This document shows, in pieces, positions 1 through 10,207 of a DNA stretch of 64,000 nt (within the stretch, counting starts at the first letter, position 1; the number at the start of each line of letters is the position of its first letter). A program made the translations under genes and the position numbers. The notes beneath the pieces were generated by a model that saw only the letters and a program-made list of their open reading frames with translations, searched no databases and was not told the origin of the DNA. The stretch lies in assembly GCA_017354895.1 (NCBI GenBank), contig CP071498.1:1488001-1552000 (forward strand), written 5' to 3'. This DNA is from Podospora comata. Taxonomy: Eukaryota; Ascomycota; Sordariomycetes; Sordariales; Podosporaceae.

Positions 1-519
1 ACACAGCCGTGCTGTCGAGAGATAGAAGGAAGGTCTTGGCGGATGCTTTCGAGTCTTTTGCCTTCCTGTCTGCCCATATTAAAAAAAAAACTATTTAGAG
101 GACAATCCAGCATAGCAGAAGAAAAACCTAGCACGGGCCACCGAAAGTTTTGTTTCTAAATTTACGGAGGTACAGTTTTATTTAAAAACAAATTTGTGTG
201 ATTGGCTGGAACTGGCACTGTGCGGACCCTTCACTTTTGACACGGTGTTGCCGACCTGCTTGATTTGAACCTCAGCATCAGGATGCACTGAGCCGCGGGG
301 AAAGCAGGTGGAATACATCCATCCGTGTGTATATTTCATCAGGCTGGTTCTGCTTACGTCTAGCTTCAATTCTTTTGCACGGTTGAGAATCTTATTGATG
401 TGGAGGTTGCAGAGGCGTCGACTAAAAGTTTTTGACTCACTCGGCGAGCGTTCTCCAAGGCCCAACAGTCACTCATTATTTTAACCTCGACCAGTGGAAA
501 GAGCGACCAAACTTCTCAC
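1..519. other. Upstream spacer, no supported gene
   Basis: AT-rich stretch with an A-run near 80-89. A 95-codon frame is open on the minus strand (178..465). Its product does not resemble a family I know and has no partner exon that I can see, so I do not call it a gene. The interval probably contains the CCA1 promoter and the end of whatever lies beyond the window edge. Confidence 0.5.
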
Positions 520-2285
520 ATGCACATTCGACTGGGAATCATACAGGGATTCCGGTCGTTCAGCCACCCGCCTCGAGAGCTTGGTAGCGTTTTCTTTCTG
601 ATGAAACGCAGGTACTGCGACAGCACATCGAAACATAGCTTATCCTCCCCACCTGCTAAGAAACATCGGCCATATACCGCAACAATGGTTTCCCGCACCA
701 TCACCCTCACCGAGCAGGAAGAACAACTCAAGCGCCTCCTTGTAGACGTCGCGCGCTACATTGACTCTTCTTCCAGCGAGAACAGCCCGACTATCCTCCG
801 CTGGGCTGGTGGCTGGGTTCGCGATAAACTACTTGGAATTAAGAGCCACGACATCGACACGGCTATCAACAACTTGACCGGTGAGGCCTTCGTTGGAAAG
901 CTTCGTGACTATGTCGAGATCCCAGACAACAAGCAGCTACACAACCTCATGGACTCCGACATTGGCCGCCTTCACACTGTGGCCCGCAACCCAGACAAGT
1001 CGAAGCACTTGGAGACCAGCACCATCAAGCTCTGCGGGTTGGACGTGGACTTTGTGAACTTGCGGAAGGAAACATACTGTGAGAACAGCAGGAACCCCGA
1101 GGTGGAGTTTGGGACGGCCGAGGAGGATGCTGCTCGCCGAGATGCGACCGTCAATGCTCTCTTTTACAACTTACAGACGGGCGAAGTGGAGGATCATGTC
1201 GGGGGTCTGCCAGATCTGGGGGCGGGGATTATTCGGACACCAATGGAGCCACTGCAGACCTTCATGGACGATCCCCTTCGTGTATTGAGACTGGTGAGGT
1301 TTGCTAGTCGACTGGGGTTCAAAATCGACAAGGCGGCAGAGGAGGTTATGGCGGATGAGAATGTGCTGAGAAACTTGAAGATCAAGATCAGCAGGGAGAG
1401 GATTGGTGTGGAGTTGGAGAAGATGCTCAAGGGTAAGATCCAGACGACATTTTACAGAAGTGAAAGGCACAATAATGCTAATATTGTCTTTCAGGCAAAC
1501 ACCCGGTCGAGTCCCTGAGGCTGATCAACAGGTTGGGGCTTTACCATGCTGTGTTCACTGTACCGGAACGAACCGACATGCCAAAGCCAGATATCTCCAA
1601 GTGGGACCGCGCATATGAATGCCTGTTCTTCCTTGAGAGCAACAACACTCCTGGTTCCATCTGGGAGTTGCTCGTCACCACAGAGGAAGCGAGATATTTC
1701 GCCTGGTCATTGGCCACCATCACGCCTTGGGAGCAACTTCCTGATGATCCCCCTCTCAAGTCAGGAAAGTTAGCCATGCCCCTTGCTACTCAAGCCGCGA
1801 GGGAAGGATTCAAGGCACCCAACAAGCTATCTGACGTGATCACTGCCGCCCATCGGCACCGTCCTGCTATTCTGGAGCTCAAGGCACTTGTTGATGAGAA
1901 CAAGGATGAAATGAAGGATAGGGCAAAGTTTGGTATGGCGATCAGAGAGTGGGACTCAAGAGCCAAGGGTAGCTGGCGTCTACAAGTTCTTTACTCGATC
2001 TTGGTTGATGTTCTAGAAGGATCAACGAGCCGGGAAGAGATTCTGATGGGATGGCTGCGTTTCTTAGACCACCTGGTAGAACTTGATCTGATGTATGTCA
2101 CGAAACTCGACAGGATCATTGATGGAACTGACCTCTCGAAGGCACTTGGAGTTAAGCCAGGTAGGTGGATGGGTGCGGCGCTCGAAGTTGTGATGGAGTG
2201 GCAGTTAAGGAACCCAGGGGTCGAGGATCCAGCAGGAGCAGTTGAGGAGGTAAAGAAGCGGCGGGTTGAGTTGGGGATTAAATAG
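520..2285 (+). CDS. CCA1: CCA tRNA nucleotidyltransferase
   Basis: Adds or repairs the 3'-CCA end of tRNAs from CTP and ATP in nucleus, cytosol and mitochondria. The model is join(520..1432,1495..2285), 567 aa, with one 62-nt intron that closes in frame. Class II nucleotidyltransferase signatures are visible: GGWVRD (residues about 97-102) followed by the metal-binding DID (111-113), RRDATVNAL near 206-214, and the RVLRLVRFASRLGF motif. The C-terminal half is helical, as in eukaryotic CCA enzymes. Three in-frame ATGs lie at 520, 601 and 685. Only 685 has a strong context (A at -3, G at +4); 520 and 601 have C at -3. The N-terminal 55 residues are basic and Ser-rich, which would suit a mitochondrial presequence. 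This resembles yeast CCA1, where alternative starts sort the isoforms. The identity is firm; the preferred start is open. Confidence 0.93.
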
Positions 2286-2606
2286 GCAAGAGAGTGATAA
2301 AAAATACATCATAAGTTGAATATTTTATATTTTGTGTCTTGGTTTGAACCCGAGGTTGGCCTTTGTTTTCTGTTTCCCGAATTTGGCGGGTGTAGAACGC
2401 TGTAATTATAGCGGTTAACGCCCCCACCAGAGCAGATGGGAGGGCTTCCTCAGATTTCCGCAAGGCTCTCACAACCACTCATCAACAACCTCAACACAGT
2501 TGCCATTTCAGACCAGTAGCGCTAACCTTGACCGGAATCAAACTTTACGCGTTACTTCACATTTTATTTCTCAACAACTTCAAGCGCTTGTCTCCCTGTC
2601 AGAATC
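2286..2606. other. Short spacer between CCA1 and TTI2
   Basis: 321 bp between two genes on the same strand, containing the CCA1 3' end and the TTI2 promoter. A tRNA B-box-like stretch near 2341-2351 (minus strand) has no matching A-box or cloverleaf. Nothing else was recognised. Confidence 0.5.
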
Positions 2607-4610
2607 ATGTCCTGGTACAAGGCGCTGCTTGATGCGGCGTCGGCAATGAATGAGAAGCCAGACTCAATTGGAGATGCGATCCAGGCTTTATCACAGGGTA
2701 TGAATCCTAATGAACACGATCAGCCGTGATAAGGCAGTAACAACTAACTGGTAATGTATAGAGGTCCCGGATTCGATAACACTTGATGAGCTGCTCACGG
2801 GGGTGAGTGAGACTGTTGCCTCATCTGACAAGACGAGGCCCGAGGTCAGTAGGCCCGTCAACTCAACAACGAGTATTACAGAGTGACTGACATGCGAAAC
2901 TAGAACACAGAAAGGGTGCAAAAGGCCTTGATGGTTGCACTCACATGTCTGCAACAGCCAGACAGGATACAAGAGAAAGCAAGCGACCAGGCCACTGCAC
3001 AGGAGCTAGCGAGAGTAATATCAACAGCAATTGCGCCTGTTTTGCCTGTTCTCAACGACGACAATGGCTTACCAGCATGTATGTTTGAACTGCCTTCTAC
3101 TATATGGACTCTGGTCAAGCCTAACTGGATGTAGCCTTCAATGATGCTCTGTCCAACAACAGCAAAGCCCTCAATACCCACTGCAAAGCCACCTCCACGA
3201 TAGCTCTTCAATGCCTAGAAGTCATCGACAATGTTTTCAATCCACCCACCCTGGACGACGACACCCTCCTCACTCTCATTGCCTACTCTCACCCCGACCA
3301 AAACTGGTCTGATGATCCCACCAAAATTGCCAAGATAGCCGCCGCCATTCTCAAGACTTACCCCTTCCCCAATAAAACCGACTTCATCACCTCTACAATC
3401 CTCCAGTCGTATCTCCGGCCTCTTTTCTCAAAGTCTAAACCGTCTACTATTACCTCTTCAGGCCGCAAAGCAGAATACCAAACCGACAACTCCCGAGATG
3501 GCATCCCCGACGACACCGCTGCAACTAAACCATGGAAGTTTACTGACCTTCGCTCCATTCCGGTGTTCTCATGGGCAGTGACAGAAGCTAATGTACGTAT
3601 CATCTCCTACATCTTGTTCTGTCTCACGCAAGCGTGGCACTCGTATAAAGAGGCATGTATCCCTTTGGTACTGTCACTAACCTTCCTTGAATGACAAAAC
3701 AGAACGCCCTGATAAGCACCCACTGGCCCTCCTATATCCCCGTCCTCCTAACCCTCACTGACGACTCCACCACCCCCATCCGCCAAACCGGCCTCAACAT
3801 CCTATCCAACTTCCTCACCAAGATCCCCGCCAAAACCCTGCAGGACACCGGTCTAGGCCAAGTCTTTGCCGATGCTCTATTCCCAACACTGTCTTACCTT
3901 CCTTCTTTAACACCCGAGGATGAATCCCTTCAGCTCTTGGAACCAGCCTACAAAGCTTTGCTAGTCTTGGCAGAGAAGCAGTCCGCCACAGGAGGCAAAG
4001 ACGGGAGCGATAGTAGTCCCAGGCACAAGCTACTCGACCACCTGATCCGCGAGGGCATCTTCACAGGGTACTTTCACGCCAAAAACTATGTCAGGATTGT
4101 CGAGCTGCTCTGTCGAGAGACGGTGGAGATTGTAGACGCGATGGGGGTTCATGCTGTTAAACATCTCAAGGTACTTCCTACCCGTTTTTATCTCTGATTT
4201 TCCGATTCACAACGCTGACCAACCTAAAGGATATGATTCCCATGATCTCCGCCATCCTCACCGACCCATTCGCTTCCGCCGCACCGCGGACTCTCCTCTC
4301 CGCTGTCAAAGCACTCCAGGCGGTTCTGAGGAACTGCTGGCCTAGGCTTATGACTGGGTCGGTTTGGCAGGATGAGATTATTAACGCGCTTGTGATGTGC
4401 TGGCTGAATCTTGATGAGCCGATTAACAACATCAGTGACGACAGCCTGGAAGAGGTTAGAAAGGAACTGGTTACTTCTTTCCAGGCCTTGTCTGCTATTG
4501 CAAGGACAGAGGGGACGGACCTCTCTGCGAGGGTTGAGCCATTGGTGGCGAAGGCTGGGTCTTTAGCTGGGTTGTTTTTGGGTCTGGTTGATGATGATAT
4601 GGGGTTTTGA
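2607..4610 (+). CDS. TTI2: TELO2-interacting protein 2 (TTT complex)
   Basis: Tti2 forms the TTT complex with Tel2 and Tti1, an Hsp90 co-chaperone that stabilises newly made PI3K-like kinases (TOR, ATM/ATR, DNA-PK type, TRRAP). The model is join(2607..2697,2762..2844,2904..3078,3135..3592,3703..4170,4230..4610), 551 aa; all five introns (56-110 nt) have GT-AG ends and keep the frame. The call rests on overall resemblance to the fungal Tti2 family: an all-helical, HEAT-like protein with a KPWKFTDLRSIPVFSWAV segment in the middle and a C-terminal AVKALQAVLRNCWPRL helix followed by a W/D-rich stretch. No catalytic motif is expected. It starts 321 bp downstream of CCA1 on the same strand and converges with FIG4. 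The exon structure is well supported; the family name is from recognition and less certain. Confidence 0.82.
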
Positions 4611-5528
4611 GTGTACAATGAATAAGGCACCTGCCAGTATCATGAGCAATACGGATGATATACTATTCTCGGATATGAAAGGGTCCCAGCACTGCAAGTC
4701 AGCCAAACGTGTAGTAATCATTACAGCAGGACACAAGCCTCTGAGTTATCCTTGGAGGGCTATGAACCATCTTTTGAGATCTATCAACATTTCTTCAGCA
4801 TATATTAACTCTCTTACGACGCCTGCTGACTATCTTTCAAGGCCTTTCACTTATGTTTTGAGGCGTAGTTCAAAATACTATGCAGTGTTAGATAACTTTG
4901 TAGCGCCACTGATTTATCTATAGCGTAAGACCACTTGACCTCTCCAAATCCAATCGTGATGGCCCTGCCCGATTCCCATAATAAAAGTAGACCTATACAA
5001 GGCCCATAACAACAAACATAATAGAATAGTAAAAGCTGAGGCAAAAAACAGAAAAGGTTAATACTAATGACTGGGAGAGCTGGAATCAAAGACTGAAAAA
5101 GGCCCGCCTAAAGACTGCGAAATTGAGACCAAAACTGGAACAGCTGGGCTCAAAGACTGAAAGCTAATAGGTACAACCGAAATAGGGAATCACAGACATA
5201 TCCATCGTACACTCCATTCTGGTATCAAGTAAGGTATCCGTAACACTGTCATCACTACATTAAACCGCCCCCCCTACTTCCCAACCCCAATCCTCCTCCT
5301 CAAACTCAACGGCTCCAACCTCCTAGCAACTTGCACCACCCCCTTCGAAGAAAACAACGTCTCCAACGACCTCATCTTCAGCCCCACGCTAATAAGCCCA
5401 CTCGCCCCACCACTCCTCCCCCTCGCACCACTCGCCCTCTCCAAACAAGAAGCCCCACCACCACCACCACCACCACCGCTTGCCCCAGAAGTTTCCCCCA
5501 CCCCGCCTTTCCCCCCGACCTCAGACTC
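4611..5528. other. Convergent 3' spacer between TTI2 and FIG4
   Basis: About 0.9 kb between two convergent genes. The TTI2 side is AT-rich. The FIG4 side is very C-rich on the plus strand and contains a CCA trinucleotide run near 5455-5478. On the minus strand the FIG4 frame continues open through 5274..5528 after its stop codon (see findings). Confidence 0.5.
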
Positions 5529-8500
5529 CTAATCCACCGGCTGCTGTTTAAACAAGCTCTTCCCCCTCAACCACTTCCTATAAGCCTTATACCTCTTCTT
5601 CTGCGCATCCTCCTCGGTAACCGTCAGCGGGTTCTCCCCCACCGTCACAGTCTCCAAATATAACTCCCTGTCCTGCTCCTGCTCCTCCTCCTCCTCCCTA
5701 TCATCTCTCCTCGGCATCCCCAGCTTCTGGGGCCAGGGCGTCGAAATCGGCAGCCCCTCCCACTGCCAACTCCCATTGACATACTCCTGGTACTCTGGCT
5801 CGATTTCCGAGAGCGGTATCTCGCTCGACACCACCAGCGGTAAATTCTGCGGGTGCGAAATGTAACGCGCGTAGTCTTCCGCTTCTACCGCGCTGACGGT
5901 GGGGTTGAGAGATTCCTGGACTACTTGGGTAAAAGTCCATTGTGCCGCGCGGGATTTCTCAAGAGCCGATTGTTTGTTTTTTGCTGCTTCGTCGCCGCTG
6001 TTGTCGTTGGGGTGGTGGCAGGTGTCTTTCATTATACCATGGGTGGCATGTTTGTCTGGTTGGAGCCAGCGGTGGGAGAAGATGCCTTTACTGCCGCTTC
6101 CTGTGCTGGCTGTTGTGGTGGGAGTTGGTCCAGCATGGCCTGTCTTTTCGTTGATCGAGGATGTTTCCGCGTCGTCGGCCATGCGAACCATGTCGTGGGG
6201 AGCAACGATTGTGACTTCTTTCTTGGCTTTCTTCTTTTCTTGCGCTTCACTGTCGCCCAGCTCGGTGCGGACTCGGAAGGGGCTGAGATCGTACCGGCCG
6301 TCGAGGGTTGATTTGAAGGGGATGTATCGGAGGGTGGAGTTCATTTTGTAAGAGAACATCTTGAGGAAGGAAGATAATGTGGAAGGGCGATAGTACTCAA
6401 GCCAGTAGTCATCGTAGGCCGACATTGGCTTGCTGGTGTGGGGAGCCTTTCCTTTGGTGGGCTGGTAGGGTGGGAGGACTCGCAGTTCGAGGAATTTCGG
6501 TGTATACCAATGGATGTAATCTCTTTTTCTCTTGTCAAGCCACGTGCGTGGGTTTTCGTGATGAAGGTAGTAGTCTGTTGCTAGGTCCCACAGCATTGGC
6601 TGGCCGTGGGCAAAAATGTAGTTGCCGAGAAAAAGGTTGTAGGCTTCCTGGCGCTGCCCATCAAGAAAGGAGTTGTTGTAATACCGCTTGAAGCTCTCAA
6701 TCATATCTCGGGAGTGACTTGTCCACTGGTTGATCTTGCGGTAAGTCTCCATCGTGTTGACGAGCTGTGAGCCGCCGTATTGGACGGCTATGGTGTCACC
6801 ATGGTCATGGTACATGTGTGTGAACAAGTTGACAGCGTCGGTATCATAGTTGATGGCTGTGTCCCCAAGGATGCCGAGCGCGTAGAGTTGATGTCCAAGT
6901 GCCCGCTTGCCAATGACAAACTGAGCGGCATTGGTTCTGTCGAGACAGTCTATGCAGTTTGTGCGCGCCACCCCGTTCTGGACGCGGATGGGAGATGTGT
7001 AACCGTCCCCATTGTGAAAGAAGCCCGTGGTGATCAATACATCTTCTGCGATCTCCTCAAGCGTCCCGATGACATCTTGATCACGACTCTTCGCGGCACG
7101 GGACATGTCCCAGGCACGATGGATGATCTTCTTGTCTGCTGGTAAGAACTGGTTGAGGTAGTTGATGGCACGCGTGTATTCTTCGAGTAACTTGCTTTCT
7201 CGAGGTGTCCTCTCACGAGACTTTACCAGATTAAGTGCGTAGATGGGTGTCCCATAGCGCTCGAAGAGGTTGTCAAAGTGCAGGGCGGCCGCACTGTAGA
7301 AGGGGTCGACCAGGTTCAGCTCGATTGGAGGTTTCGGAGTCACACCTGTGTTGTCCTGCGTCCAGTAGAGAGGGATAGACCCACGGTGTTGCACATACGA
7401 AGTATAAGAAGGGTTGGCAAAGAACTTGGGACCAGGCGCATGGAACGATGTCGTGAGGGCCTCTGATACAATCTGCTCAGTCTCTACATCATTGGCGACA
7501 TAGCCCAAATCATTGGCGCCTCTCTTCAAGAAACGAGCGCCAGCAAAGTACCGACTGCGGCGAGCAATGACAGTGATGTGTGCTGTCCTGCCGTAGACCG
7601 AAACGGCGGCTTGGTCGATGTACCCGTGGATTATAGGGCGACACCAGTCATACGGCGCATTGAGAAGTTTCGCAACTGGCTGAAGCAAGTGGTTATTCCA
7701 GACAAACATAGAGTTGAAATCATCGTCAACCGCACAGGGGTGGCCATTGATCAGCGCAGCCCGCTCTCTGGTGATGTTGTACTGCAATGTCCGCGTGATA
7801 TCATACGAGTAGCTGTAGTAGAAGGAGCGCGTTAGATCCAGGTTGTTCAGAATGCCCAGGAATCTCGACTCCTCGGTGTTGGTGTTTCGTTGATCCACCT
7901 TGAGGTTGGGTGATGTTAAGGGAATGAGGTCGGTGCCGTCGATTTGGTAAACGTAGTGGCCGCCTATCATGGCCACAGTGCTCTTCTTGGTGATGAGAAG
8001 CATGTACCAGGGTCCGGTAAACTTGATGAACCCCAGCAAACCCCATGTCGTACATCGAAGCTTCAGTCCACCCGTTCCCTTGTTCCCATCGTCGATCGTA
8101 TCTAGCAGTTCGTTCATGTCCTTCTGGGTATATACTGTCTTGTCGTCGGTGATACTTAGTTCCGACTCGTCATCGTTGATCCTGTCGATCTTGAGGATAC
8201 GATAACGCTTCTCTGTGACATCGCCGCCGACAATATAAAAGCGACTGGCTGTCTCATACAAACTGAACCTATGCATCTTGTGCATCAACCTCGACCTGGG
8301 GCCTGCCCCATCGATACCCCCATATCCGAGGCGAACCTCCTCGTCTTCGTCGTCTTCTGCCATTGCTCCTACACCTGGCCGCGATGATGCTGGGTCGGGG
8401 CTCGATGTTCGCAGGAAGGGTTTCGCGACAGCTGGCTCGTCCTCGTCGTTGTCGTCGCCTAGCCCCGCGCCAGCGCCTGTGCGCAAAGGTGCCGATTTAC

Positions 8501-8768
8501 CAGAGGCTACCGAGTCTGTGTCGGCACTGTTGTGAAGCGGGGGAAACAGGACGGGCTCGGTCTCTGGGAGCTCGGGGACTCGGGAAGGGGGAGGAGGAGG
8601 GCCATTTTGGCTTTGGGCTTGAGACTGGCGTGGTAGCACTGGAACGGGAGCGGGAGTGGAAGCTTGGGGCACTGGAGCTGGTGTCTCGGGACCACCACCA
8701 CCGCCTGCAGGTGTGGCAGCAACTAGGGCGCTGATCGCAAGTTGGGTTTCTGCTGTGTCGGCAGCCAT
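5529..8768 (-). CDS. FIG4: PI(3,5)P2 5-phosphatase, SAC domain
   Basis: Fig4 is a SAC-family phosphoinositide phosphatase that acts with the Fab1/PIKfyve kinase and the Vac14 scaffold on vacuolar and endosomal membranes to control PI(3,5)P2. This is one uninterrupted frame of 1079 aa from the ATG at 8768; the frame also runs two codons further 5', but those do not include an ATG. The first about 140 residues are Pro/Ala-rich and acidic. The SAC domain follows, with catalytic CX5R(T) seen as CIDCLDRTN at C605-R611. After it comes the FIG4-type stretch GDTIAVQYGGSQLVNTMETY and an extended C-terminal region typical of Fig4 rather than Sac1. No C-terminal transmembrane segment is present, which also argues against Sac1. 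The gene converges with TTI2 and is divergent from the membrane-protein gene near 10.2 kb. The frame stays open beyond the TAG stop (see findings). Confidence 0.93.
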   Translation of the reverse strand: MAADTAETQLAISALVAATPAGGGGGPETPAPVPQASTPAPVPVLPRQSQAQSQNGPPPPPSRVPELPETEPVLFPPLHNSADTDSVASGKSAPLRTGAGAGLGDDNDEDEPAVAKPFLRTSSPDPASSRPGVGAMAEDDEDEEVRLGYGGIDGAGPRSRLMHKMHRFSLYETASRFYIVGGDVTEKRYRILKIDRINDDESELSITDDKTVYTQKDMNELLDTIDDGNKGTGGLKLRCTTWGLLGFIKFTGPWYMLLITKKSTVAMIGGHYVYQIDGTDLIPLTSPNLKVDQRNTNTEESRFLGILNNLDLTRSFYYSYSYDITRTLQYNITRERAALINGHPCAVDDDFNSMFVWNNHLLQPVAKLLNAPYDWCRPIIHGYIDQAAVSVYGRTAHITVIARRSRYFAGARFLKRGANDLGYVANDVETEQIVSEALTTSFHAPGPKFFANPSYTSYVQHRGSIPLYWTQDNTGVTPKPPIELNLVDPFYSAAALHFDNLFERYGTPIYALNLVKSRERTPRESKLLEEYTRAINYLNQFLPADKKIIHRAWDMSRAAKSRDQDVIGTLEEIAEDVLITTGFFHNGDGYTSPIRVQNGVARTNCIDCLDRTNAAQFVIGKRALGHQLYALGILGDTAINYDTDAVNLFTHMYHDHGDTIAVQYGGSQLVNTMETYRKINQWTSHSRDMIESFKRYYNNSFLDGQRQEAYNLFLGNYIFAHGQPMLWDLATDYYLHHENPRTWLDKRKRDYIHWYTPKFLELRVLPPYQPTKGKAPHTSKPMSAYDDYWLEYYRPSTLSSFLKMFSYKMNSTLRYIPFKSTLDGRYDLSPFRVRTELGDSEAQEKKKAKKEVTIVAPHDMVRMADDAETSSINEKTGHAGPTPTTTASTGSGSKGIFSHRWLQPDKHATHGIMKDTCHHPNDNSGDEAAKNKQSALEKSRAAQWTFTQVVQESLNPTVSAVEAEDYARYISHPQNLPLVVSSEIPLSEIEPEYQEYVNGSWQWEGLPISTPWPQKLGMPRRDDREEEEEQEQDRELYLETVTVGENPLTVTEEDAQKKRYKAYRKWLRGKSLFKQQPVD

Positions 8769-10207
8769 ATTCACCAGTCCCCCATCGTACCAGAGTTAAT
8801 GTGTCAGCCGTGATAGGCGATAGGGCGGTAGGGTAGTGGAGGGGAGGTCGGTGTGGGTTCAGTTGAGGTCGGTCAGCGGCAAGCATGAAGCACGGTGATG
8901 TAATAGGTGGGGTGGGTCCAGCTTGTACAAAATAAACGAAATTGCTTACACAAAACACACAATAAACAGTGGCTAATTGAATAACACGAAGACCTTTGAA
9001 ATATCAACCAACACACCTTCTAAAAGTTCTGTCTCTGAGGGCCATTCGATGGTTCTCGAGGCAAGTCTGTCATCTTCGAATACCTGCTATTCTGTCCAAA
9101 ATGTGGTGGACCGCACTGGATGGACGCCTGAATCAAGTGATCCACCTCATCTCATCCCACAGTCTCAGACGCAGTTCTTGAGATGAGGTTCACAAGGAAA
9201 GCCTTGTATTACGACATTTCTTACGTATTAACTGCATTCTGGCACTCAAATGTTGTGTATAACATTACTCTTGACAAATCTGCGCTCTTGGGTTCCTGAG
9301 CACGGTTGACCCGTTTAGAGTTTGAGTTTCAACAAGCACTCTTGGCTCAGAGTTGGTCGAAGAAGAACCACGACAGCTTCATGTCCGGGCGCAAGATGTT
9401 CCAGCTTAACCTTCCGTCCCTCGGAATAGTGAATGATCAGGATTCCCTGACGGGTTATTCCTATCACGTTTGTTCATTTTGTCACTTGCTAATGCTTCCA
9501 ACATGGTTCTTAGGCATTTGCACGGGTTTGAGGGCACCAACATGTCAAGAGACATCTCAATCTTTATTAGTACTATGGGGAAAACAAGCTGTCTTCCGGT
9601 TTTCTGGTCCTGCATGTCATTCGTTTTGCCTTGGTTCCATGGCTCCCACTAAATAAGCTTCAGGCTGGCGTTCAAGTGGCCCGGCACCTCTTCACCTTGA
9701 GCCATGCCCTCGAGCACCTCGGAAGCATGCGAGTCGTCCGCGCGTCACCTTGTAATCCTCACTCGTCTCGGAGATTCAACATTGCGGTCTAATCCTTCCC
9801 GTAGGATCATGGCCTACTCGACGAAAGTTGTCGGGCCTTTATCGAGTCCGCGCGGTAGGGAAGACAATGTCCTGATCATTCCTGAACCTCCTCCTCCTCC
9901 AAGGCCATCGCTCCCTGGCCGCCGTGTCAAGCAGGTTGCGCCTTTTTCTCATCCGGAAATCACTCGCCGGCGGCCCTTACGATTCACTACCGTCTTGACA
10001 GAGTATACCACTGATACCACCACCCGCGTCGTTGTTGTCTTGGTCGAAGGTCCTTTCACCACTGGCCATCCCCAAGACACGACCACCACACAAAAAGCAA
10101 ACCCTTCGTTTTCTACCAAGCGAGGAACACTGTTAACAAGGACAAAGTAGGAAGAACTTCACCAGCCGCAGGAGCTGACGGCTGACAACAGATCCAGGAT
10201 CGCTGGA
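8769..10207. other. Divergent intergenic region, possible 5' exon
   Basis: About 1.4 kb between the divergent FIG4 and the membrane-protein gene. Open frames at 9306..9656 (both strands) overlap one another and look like chance. The frame 9704..10146 (ATG at 9704, or at 9809 in strong context) can be spliced by a 45-nt GT-AG intron (10147..10191) in frame into the ATG at 10208. It may be a 5' exon of that gene or untranslated leader. Its product is Pro- and Thr-rich and has no recognisable domain. Confidence 0.4.

Noticed and set aside
178-465. 95-codon minus-strand frame with a helix-turn-helix-like look
   Set aside because: No family recognised, no splice partner, and the flanks are non-coding in character.
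2335-2360. tRNA B-box-like sequence (minus strand)
   Set aside because: No A-box at the right distance and no cloverleaf can be drawn.
9306-9656. Overlapping 69-116-codon frames on both strands
   Set aside because: Mutually overlapping, low protein character, no domain.
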